NCBI GenBank assembly: GCA_945952355.1
Contig: CAMFIW010000073.1
Coordinates: 1 to 9,100 of the forward strand
Reading direction: 5' to 3'
Source of the DNA: an uncultured Phenylobacterium sp.
GTDB taxonomy: Bacteria; Pseudomonadota; Alphaproteobacteria; Caulobacterales; Caulobacteraceae
Length of the DNA: 9,100 nt
Of the stretch, positions 1 to 5,254 are shown piece after piece. The notes beneath the pieces are model-generated. The model saw only the letters and a list, made by a program, of their open reading frames with translations, was not told the DNA's origin and did no database searches. A program made the position numbers and the translations under genes. Within the stretch, counting starts at the first letter, position 1. The number at the start of each line of letters is the position of its first letter.

Positions 1-1003
1 GCCGCCCCATGATGGCGGGCGCCACACCTTCGACCTTGGCCGCCGCCGTCAGGCGTTTCTGAAGCTGCGGGTCGGTGAACTTCGCGCCGCCGATCTCATG
101 GCGCGCGGTGACGCCGATGAGCAGGCCCGTGTCCGGATCGCGCAGGGTCTGGTCGCCCTCGACGCCGGAATAGAGCACCTCGCCGTCATTGGCCGCGTCG
201 ACCCGGATCTCGCGCGCGACCTCCTCGCCGGAGGTTCGGTCGGCGATCAGCATGGTGTCGGAGGTACGGCCCAGCCCGTCGATGCTGAGCTTGCCCTCGA
301 GGGTGGCGCGCGACATCAGCGGCCGGTCGGTTCCCGCGCCTCCGTAGATCGTTTGGACCTTGCCGCGCGCATCGTAGTCGCCGTGGCCGACGATCGAGCC
401 GTTGGGGGCGAGGACCCAGTAGGTGCGATTGGCTCCCGCCCGCGCGATCCGCGTGTAGGCGAGGGTCTCCAGGTCAACCCGATAGAGATCGGGGTAGACG
501 ATGGTCGCCTGTTGCCGCGGCTCCATCTTCTCGGTCGAGATGCCACCGAGATAGACGTAGTTGCGGCCATCGACCTGATGGACGCCGAACCAGCCGAAGA
601 CGGCGTCCAGGACCGAGTTGGAATTCTTGAACACACCGCGGACGTTGCGCGTCGGGATATCGATGACGATGCCGCCGTGGAAGGCCTGACGCGCCACGAG
701 GGTGAAGCCGCCGCCGGCCATGGAGCGGGTGAGCAGGATCAGCTTCGTGTCGCCGCCCCAGGCGATCTTGTCGACGTCGACACCGCCGAGATCGGCGGCG
801 AACTCAGGCGTCCCGTCAGCCTTTCGGACGGTCAGAAGGCGCTTGGCGCCATCGACGCCGATGGTGGCGAAATGCCCCCCGGACGGCGAGAGCGAGATCT
901 GATCGATGCGCGGCGTCGCCGCAAAGTCGTCAAGCGTCGGCGCGGCGCACGCCTGCGCGGCCGCCGCGAACGCGGCGGCGATCCCAAGCCAGATCCTGGA
1001 CAC
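1..1003 (-). CDS. S9-family (prolyl oligopeptidase-like) peptidase, N-terminal part; 3' end outside the window
   Basis: The frame is open without a stop from a GTG at 1003 down to base 1, giving 334 codons of a longer gene. The start is supported by a strong purine-rich ribosome binding site just upstream. Residues 1-21 (MSRIWLGIAAAFAAAAQACA...) form a signal peptide with a likely signal peptidase I site near the ACA-A stretch, so the product is exported. The mature part begins LDDFAATPRIDQISLSPSGGHFATI, here quoted in pieces: TPRIDQISLSPSG is the usual opening of the beta-propeller of S9 peptidases (first blade, 'SPSG/SPDG' turn). Later stretches such as DLYRVDLETL and RDPDTGLLIG also fit this group. 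The catalytic alpha/beta-hydrolase domain with the Ser-Asp-His triad would lie to the left of the window and is not seen, so peptidase activity is inferred from family resemblance. Another propeller protein is possible. It is 80 bp downstream of argJ on the same strand. Confidence 0.75.
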   Translation of the reverse strand, partial: MSRIWLGIAAAFAAAAQACAAPTLDDFAATPRIDQISLSPSGGHFATIGVDGAKRLLTVRKADGTPEFAADLGGVDVDKIAWGGDTKLILLTRSMAGGGFTLVARQAFHGGIVIDIPTRNVRGVFKNSNSVLDAVFGWFGVHQVDGRNYVYLGGISTEKMEPRQQATIVYPDLYRVDLETLAYTRIARAGANRTYWVLAPNGSIVGHGDYDARGKVQTIYGGAGTDRPLMSRATLEGKLSIDGLGRTSDTMLIADRTSGEEVAREIRVDAANDGEVLYSGVEGDQTLRDPDTGLLIGVTARHEIGGAKFTDPQLQKRLTAAAKVEGVAPAIMGR

Positions 1004-1006
1004 AAG

Positions 1007-1017
1007 CCCCTCCCCTC
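1007..1017 (-). promoter_or_regulatory. Ribosome binding site of the S9 peptidase gene
   Basis: Read on the minus strand this is GAGGGGAGGGG, ending 3 nt before the GTG at 1003; its first half (GAGGGG) sits 8 nt before it. It is the main reason for choosing this GTG start, since no ATG lies near it in this frame. The rest of the 80-bp gap up to the argJ stop shows no convincing promoter or terminator. Confidence 0.65.
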
Positions 1018-1083
1018 GCGCGAACCGCGCGTCCCGGCGGAACTATTCCGCAAGTCGAGCTTGGGCTCAACCGGGCGTTGGGT

Positions 1084-2601
1084 TCAGCTGCGATAGTCGC
1101 CGTTGATGGCGACGTATTGCTTGGTGAGGTCGCAGGTCCAGATTGTGGCCGAGCCTCGGCCCACGCCGACGTCGACGCTGACCTCCAGCTCGGCGTTCTT
1201 CATGTAGGCGCTCATCTTGGCCTCGTCGTAGGTCGGTGCGATCAGGCCGTCCTGGGCGGCGACGAGGGGGCCGAACATCACCTTGACGCGGTCGCGGTCG
1301 ATCGGCTCGTCGGCGCGCCCCACGGCCATGACGATGCGGCCCCAGTTGGCGTCCTCGCCGGCGAAGGCGGTCTTGACCAGGGGGCTCTCGGCGATGGTGC
1401 GGGCGATCTTGCGGGCGCTGGCCGGGGTCTCGGCGCCGGTGACGGTGATCTTGACGAACTTGCTGGCGCCCTCGCCGTCGCGGACGAGCTGGAGGGCGAG
1501 GTCGAGCAGGACGGCCTCCAGCTTCTCGCGGAAGTCGGCCAGGCGGCGGTCGCCGGCGCGGCCGATCCGCGGCGCGTTCGACTGGCCGGTGGCGAACAGC
1601 AGGAGCGTGTCGTTGGTCGAGCGGTCGCCGTCCACCGTGACGCAGTTGAAGGTGGTGCGGGTGTAGAGGCTGACCAGGGTCTGCAGGGCGGCGGGGGCGA
1701 TGTCGGCGTCGGTGGCGACGAAGGCCAGCATGGTGGCCATGTCGGGGGCGATCATGCCCGAGCCCTTGCAGATGCCGCCGATGCGCACGGTCTCGCCGTC
1801 GATCACCGCCTCGGCATAGGCCCCCTTCGGGAAGGTGTCGGTGGTCATGATCGCACGCGCGGCGCCGGGCCAGCCGTCGGCGGTCAGCCTCTGCTCCACC
1901 TCGGGCAGGCGCTGGACGATCTTGGCGTCGTCGAGCAGGACGCCGATGACGCCGGTGGAAGCCACCATCACGTCGCGCTGGCGGCAATCGAAGCGCTTGG
2001 CGACCGCGCCGGCATAGCGGCGCACGGCGTCGGCGCCGGGCTTGCCGGTGAAGGAGTTGGCGCAGCCGGCGTTGACGACCAGGGCCCCGACCTCGGCGCC
2101 CTTGGTGGCTTCCAGATGCTTCTTGCACCAGTCGACGGGGGCCGAGCCGATGCCGTGGCGCGTGAAGACGCCGGCGACGTTCGTCCCGGGCGCGAAGCGC
2201 ATGACCAGCAGGTCCTCGCGCTCGTGCTTGTAGAAGCCGGCCCGACCGGTGGCGAGCTCGACGCCGGGGATCGGCGGCATCTTCGGGAACGGCACGGCGA
2301 GCGGCGAGACCGGCAGAGCGCCCTTGGCCGGCTTGGCGCCCTTGGCGGGAGCGGCGGAGGCCGTCTTGCCCGGCTCGTCCTCGAACTGGCGGGAGTTCTT
2401 GTCGGCCCGCTTCAGCGCCGCGCGCTTGAGGGTCGAGGTCAGGGGGTCGAGAGCGCGCTCGATTGTGTGGGCCACGACCTCGACCGGCTTGACCGCCGCC
2501 TCGAGCGCGATGGTGGCCGGGGTCTTGGCCTTGGCCGCCGGCTTGCCGGCAGGCTTCTTCGCGGCGGGCTTGCCGTCTTTGGAGGTGGGGGCTCGGGTCA
2601 C
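1084..2601 (-). CDS. argJ: Bifunctional glutamate N-acetyltransferase / amino-acid acetyltransferase ArgJ
   Basis: ArgJ moves the acetyl group from N-acetylornithine to glutamate (and in bifunctional forms uses acetyl-CoA), closing the acetyl cycle of cytoplasmic arginine synthesis. The 505-residue product carries the family's self-cleavage motif KGSGMIAPDMATML at 279-292, with Thr290 as the expected new N-terminal nucleophile of the beta chain. It also has VNAGCANS (176-183), STGVIG (215-220), TTDTFPK (253-259), GDRSTNDT (325-332) and EDANWGRI (416-423). The core resembling known ArgJ begins near residue 95 (LPVSPLAVPFPKMPPIPG) and is the usual length of about 410. The first 95 residues are an extra Ala/Lys/Pro-rich extension. 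The start is a GTG at 2599-2601 that overlaps the TGA of the upstream isomerase gene, suggesting translational coupling; the only in-frame ATG near the core (Met108) would cut into conserved sequence. Whether it is mono- or bifunctional cannot be read from the sequence. Confidence 0.96.
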   Translation of the reverse strand: MTRAPTSKDGKPAAKKPAGKPAAKAKTPATIALEAAVKPVEVVAHTIERALDPLTSTLKRAALKRADKNSRQFEDEPGKTASAAPAKGAKPAKGALPVSPLAVPFPKMPPIPGVELATGRAGFYKHEREDLLVMRFAPGTNVAGVFTRHGIGSAPVDWCKKHLEATKGAEVGALVVNAGCANSFTGKPGADAVRRYAGAVAKRFDCRQRDVMVASTGVIGVLLDDAKIVQRLPEVEQRLTADGWPGAARAIMTTDTFPKGAYAEAVIDGETVRIGGICKGSGMIAPDMATMLAFVATDADIAPAALQTLVSLYTRTTFNCVTVDGDRSTNDTLLLFATGQSNAPRIGRAGDRRLADFREKLEAVLLDLALQLVRDGEGASKFVKITVTGAETPASARKIARTIAESPLVKTAFAGEDANWGRIVMAVGRADEPIDRDRVKVMFGPLVAAQDGLIAPTYDEAKMSAYMKNAELEVSVDVGVGRGSATIWTCDLTKQYVAINGDYRS

Positions 2602-3587
2602 GGCTTCACCGCCTTGGCTGCGGGGTGGGGGCTGGCGCCAGGGGCGGCCGGCGGCGCGGTCGGGACCTGCCCCGGGGCGCGGGCGCTCGCGGGCTCCTTC
2701 GGGGCGCCAGGCACGTCCTGGGCGGGCTTGATCAGGATCTGGACCTTGGAGCGGCCCCGAAGCTTTTCCAGGAGATCGCGCACCTGGTCGTAGGTGAGGA
2801 AGCGGACGATCTGCGGCCGGGCGGCCTCGAGGGTGATCGGCTGCTCCATGCGCCGGTCCTCGACCTTCACCAGGGCCCAGCCGCCGTCGACCTGGAACGG
2901 TCCGACGACCTGGCCCGGCTTAGCCGTCTTGAGGTTGGCCTCGTAGGCCTGAGGCATGACGTCGGTGGTGAAGTAGCCGAGGTCGCCGCCGTTGAAGCGG
3001 GTGGCGGCGTCGGTGGAGCGCTCCATGGCCAGCGCCTCGAACGAGGCGCCGGTGGCGAGCAGCTTCTTGACCGCCTCGGCCTCGGCCTGGTTCGCCAGCA
3101 CGATCTGGCGGGCGTGAATCTCTTCCGACTGCTTCGCGAGCTTGAGCTGCTCCTGGTAGAGTCCGCGGATCGCGTTCTCGTTGACGGCGTCAGAGACCGT
3201 GCCCTCGACAAGGAGATCGCCCAGGATGCGCTCGCGGGCGGCGGCCAGCCGGCGCTGGGCGGCGGGGTCCTTGTCGAGCTTGCGCTTGAGCGCCTCGGCG
3301 GCGAGCAGCTTCTGGTCGACCACCTCGTCCATCACCCGGCGGAACAGGTCGGAGGAGACATCCAGGGGCTCGCCCTCGCCGATCAGGCCCTGGGCCACGG
3401 CCTCGCGCTTGACGTCGGAGGCCCACACGGTCTTGCCGTCGACGCGGGCGACGGCGGCGTCGCCCGGCTCGGGCGGACGTTCGTCCCCGCCGCGACCCTG
3501 GCAGGACGCCAGCACCACGCAGACGCAGATGGCGGCGACGACTTTGCCGACAAGGCCTGGAATGCCGGTGAAACTCGCCTGCGCCAT
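2598..3587 (-). CDS. Parvulin-type peptidyl-prolyl cis-trans isomerase, lipoprotein
   Basis: The product is a SurA/PrsA-like foldase expected to act on exported proteins in the periplasm. Numbered from the ATG at 3587 (329 aa), it has a signal peptide ending in a lipobox L26-A27-S28-C29. Gln at +2 favours outer-membrane sorting by the usual rule. A SurA_N-like helical region follows (about 45-150), then a parvulin domain (about 156-246) with the typical EIHARQIV start, a GGDLGYF turn (200-206) and VGPFQVDGGWALVKVEDRR. From about 289 the tail is Pro/Ala-rich and probably disordered. An ATG at 3641 would add 18 residues in front of the signal peptide and has no purine-rich site. The ATG at 3587 follows a GAGG about 9 nt upstream and gives a normal lipoprotein signal, so I prefer it. 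The stop overlaps the argJ GTG (GTGA), so the two genes form an operon. Confidence 0.9.
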   Translation of the reverse strand: MAQASFTGIPGLVGKVVAAICVCVVLASCQGRGGDERPPEPGDAAVARVDGKTVWASDVKREAVAQGLIGEGEPLDVSSDLFRRVMDEVVDQKLLAAEALKRKLDKDPAAQRRLAAARERILGDLLVEGTVSDAVNENAIRGLYQEQLKLAKQSEEIHARQIVLANQAEAEAVKKLLATGASFEALAMERSTDAATRFNGGDLGYFTTDVMPQAYEANLKTAKPGQVVGPFQVDGGWALVKVEDRRMEQPITLEAARPQIVRFLTYDQVRDLLEKLRGRSKVQILIKPAQDVPGAPKEPASARAPGQVPTAPPAAPGASPHPAAKAVKP

Positions 3588-3630
3588 GCGGCTCGACCTC
3601 GACTTGAAAACCGCGCCGGGCGGCTGAGCC

Positions 3631-3659
3631 TCCCTAGCCATTTACGTCACGGGATGCAA
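3631..3659 (-). promoter_or_regulatory. Possible promoter of the isomerase-argJ operon
   Basis: On the minus strand TTGCATC (3653-3659) is followed after 14 nt by GCTAGGGA (3631-3638). This partly matches the Caulobacter housekeeping pattern TTGACGS-N10-14-GCTANAWC. Transcription would begin around 3625, leaving a leader of about 35-40 nt before the preferred ATG at 3587 and excluding the ATG at 3641. The match is imperfect in both boxes, so this is tentative. I found no good promoter for the plus-strand thiolase in the same 143-bp region. Confidence 0.28.
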
Positions 3660-3716
3660 AGGTCCGCGCCGATCAATCGCCGCCCAGCCGCAAGCGCCGG
3701 GGCGGGCCATATTCTT

Positions 3717-3723
3717 GGGAGGA
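3717..3723 (+). promoter_or_regulatory. Ribosome binding site of the thiolase gene
   Basis: GGGAGGA lies 7 nt before the ATG at 3731 and is a near-ideal Shine-Dalgarno sequence. It fixes the thiolase start. Confidence 0.8.
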
Positions 3724-3730
3724 TATTTTC

Positions 3731-4943
3731 ATGCGTGAAGCCGTCATCGTTTCCTATGCCCGAACGGGTCTGGCCAAGTCCGCCCGCGGCGGCTTCAACA
3801 TGACGCCGACGGTCACCATGGCCGCCCACGCGATCAAGCACGCCGTGGCGAAGTCCGGCGTCGACAAGGGCGCGATCGAGGACGTGGTCCTGGGCAACGT
3901 GGCGCACGGCGGCGGCAATCTGGGCCGTCAGGCGGCCCTGCTGGCCGGCCTGCCGATCACCACCTCCGGCGTGACCGTGAACCGCTTCTGCTCCTCGGGC
4001 CTGCAGACCATCGCCATGGCGGCCAACAACGTGCGCAACGACGGCGCCGACGTGGTCGTGGCCGGCGGCGTGGAGTCGATCTCGATGCCGAACACCGGCG
4101 CGGGCGGCCCGGCCAACTTCGATCCGGAACTGACCAAGCTCTATCCGGCCATCTTCATGCCGATGATCGACACCGCCGACATCGTGGCCAAGCGCTACAA
4201 CGTCAGCCGCGAGTCCCAGGACGAGTACTCCTTGGAAAGCCAGCTCCGCATGGCGGCGGCCCAGCAGTCGGGCAAGTTCAAGGACGAGTGCTCGCCCGGG
4301 CCCACCTACTATCCCAATCAAGGACGAGATCGTCCCGATGAAGACCAAGATGAAGGTGGTCAACAAGGAGACGAAGGAAGAGACCATCGTCGACTACGTG
4401 GTCGATCGCGACGAGTGCAACCGCCCCGACACCACCCTGGAAGGCCTGCAAAAGCTGGCTCCGGTGAAGGGTGAGGGCAACTTCATCACCGCCGGCAACG
4501 CCAGCCAGCTGTCGGACGGCGCCGCGGCCGTCGTGATCATGGAAGCCAAGGAAGCGGCCCGCCGCAACCTGGAGCCGATGGGCGTGTTCAAGGGCTGGGC
4601 CGTCGCCGGCTGCGAGCCTGACGAAATGGGCATCGGTCCGGTCTTCGCGATCCCGCGCCTTCTGGAACGCCACGGCCTGAAGGTCGAGGACATCGACCTG
4701 TGGGAACTGAACGAGGCCTTCGCCTCGCAGTGCCTCTACAGCCGCGACAAGCTCGGCATCGATCCCGAGAAGTACAACGTCAATGGCGGCTCGATCGCCA
4801 TCGGCCACCCCTTCGGCATGACCGGCGCGCGCCTGGCGGGCCACGTGCTGCAGGAAGGCAAGCGCCGCGGCGCCAAGAACGTCGTCGTCTCGATGTGCAT
4901 CGGCGGCGGCATGGGCGGCGCGGGCCTCTTTGAGGTCTTCTAA
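3731..4943 (+). pseudogene. Acetyl-CoA C-acetyl/acyltransferase (thiolase), frameshifted by a 40-bp insertion
   Basis: Thiolases make or cleave 3-ketoacyl-CoA (acetoacetyl-CoA synthesis, beta-oxidation). The gene starts at an ATG with a strong ribosome binding site. Frame one encodes residues 1-186 with the nucleophilic cysteine Cys87 in NRFCSSGLQT. Frame two, open from before 4338, encodes the rest: [14 protein letters not shown] with the catalytic His, and [10 protein letters not shown] with the second catalytic Cys. As written, frame one runs on out of register to a stop at 4472-4474, giving a 247-aa truncated protein without two of the three catalytic residues. Removing the 40 bp between two copies of TCAAGGACGAG joins the halves as [13 protein letters not shown] and gives exactly 390 residues, the normal family length, with His346 and Cys376. 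The break is either a real mutation or an assembly error. Substrate (acetoacetyl-CoA or longer chains) cannot be decided, so no symbol is given. Confidence 0.88.
4278..4328 (+). repeat. 11-bp direct repeat flanking a 29-bp insert within the thiolase gene
   Basis: TCAAGGACGAG occurs at 4278-4288 and again at 4318-4328, with 29 bp between (4289-4317). The insert contains the palindromes GCCCGGGC (4294-4301) and GGGCCC (4298-4303). One repeat copy plus the insert is 40 bp (13 codons plus one base), which exactly accounts for the frame change in the thiolase. I found no second copy of the 29-bp piece elsewhere in the window. Confidence 0.9.
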
Positions 4944-4975
4944 GAAGCCGGCCGCGCCGCCCATCATCAAGGGTG

Positions 4976-5002
4976 GCCGAAATCGCTGATCGCGATTTCG
5001 GC
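4976..5002. repeat. Perfect 11-bp inverted repeat (hairpin) downstream of the thiolase
   Basis: GCCGAAATCGC (4976-4986) and GCGATTTCGGC (4992-5002) are exact reverse complements around a 5-nt loop TGATC. No T-tract follows on the plus strand, so it is not a standard rho-independent terminator. It lies 33 bp after the thiolase stop and directly before the duplicated thiolase end. It could be a REP-like palindrome, an RNA-stabilising stem or a protein site. Confidence 0.75.
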
Positions 5003-5004
5003 GC

Positions 5005-5034
5005 GGCGGCGCCGGCCTGTTCGAAGTGTTCTAA
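5005..5034 (+). pseudogene. Relic of a second thiolase 3' end (GGAGLFEVF, stop)
   Basis: This stretch reads GGC GGC GCC GGC CTG TTC GAA GTG TTC TAA in its own frame, the same nine residues and stop codon as the thiolase end at 4914-4943. The two copies match at 25 of 30 bases and all five differences are synonymous third positions. The similarity continues weakly past the stop (TAAGAAGCCGGC against TAAGAGACCGGC). No longer thiolase coding sequence precedes it: upstream bases belong to the hairpin. It looks like the remnant of a paralogous or older thiolase end left by recombination. Chance similarity is unlikely but the piece is short. Confidence 0.65.
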
Positions 5035-5062
5035 GAGACCGGCTGAAAAGCCGAGCCGGATC

Positions 5063-5096
5063 GGGCCCTTCCCTCACGGGGAGGGCCCTTTTCTTT
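5063..5096 (+). terminator. Rho-independent terminator after the thiolase
   Basis: GGGCCCTTCCC (5063-5073) pairs with GGGGAGGGCCC (5078-5088) around a TCAC loop, an 11-bp stem with one G-U pair, followed by TTTTCTTT (5089-5096). A small 5-bp GAAA-loop hairpin (5040-5053) lies just before it. It should end thiolase transcription and insulate secA, which then needs its own promoter. Confidence 0.9.
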
Positions 5097-5131
5097 GGGC
5101 CGGCGGTTAACCCTGGTCACGGCAAGTCGCG

Positions 5132-5160
5132 TTGACACTGGCATGGGCGCTGCTTAAGTC
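5132..5160 (+). promoter_or_regulatory. Candidate secA promoter
   Basis: TTGACA (5132-5137) is a perfect -35 box. A weaker -10 follows around GCTTAAGTC (5152-5160), resembling the Caulobacter GCTANAWC pattern with about 13-14 nt between the elements. It lies right after the thiolase terminator and would give a secA leader of roughly 90 nt. The TTG inside the -35 box is also an in-frame possible start for secA, but a codon inside the -35 box cannot be in the transcript, so this supports the downstream start. Confidence 0.45.
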
Positions 5161-5254
5161 TCGCCCGCCCCGAAAAGAGCGGAATTTCCGGGCAGGCGAA
5201 GTCCTGGAAACCTTAACCGCCTCTCGTCCCGCCACACACTCCCGGACTCCTCAC

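Noticed and set aside
98..1096. Plus-strand open frame of 332 codons at the left end
   Set aside because: It lies opposite the S9-type peptidase, which has a GTG start, strong ribosome binding site, signal peptide and propeller-like sequence; the plus-strand product looks like a compositional shadow.
1078..2793. Long plus-strand open frame (571 codons) opposite argJ
   Set aside because: It is antisense to a clearly recognised gene, its product is low-complexity Gly/Ala/Asp/Arg-rich, and it has no family resemblance; such frames are common opposite GC-rich genes.
2625..3803. Plus-strand open frame opposite the isomerase, running into the thiolase start region
   Set aside because: It is antisense to the lipoprotein gene, overlaps the thiolase start in a different frame and has a low-complexity product.
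4278..4328. Direct repeats as a Tn5/Nextera target duplication
   Set aside because: Tn5 duplicates 9 bp and no mosaic-end sequence is present in the 29-bp insert, so the adapter finding does not directly explain it.
5132..5254. N-terminal extension of SecA starting at TTG 5132
   Set aside because: This TTG is part of a perfect TTGACA -35 box, and the 41 added residues do not resemble SecA N-termini, which match from 5255.
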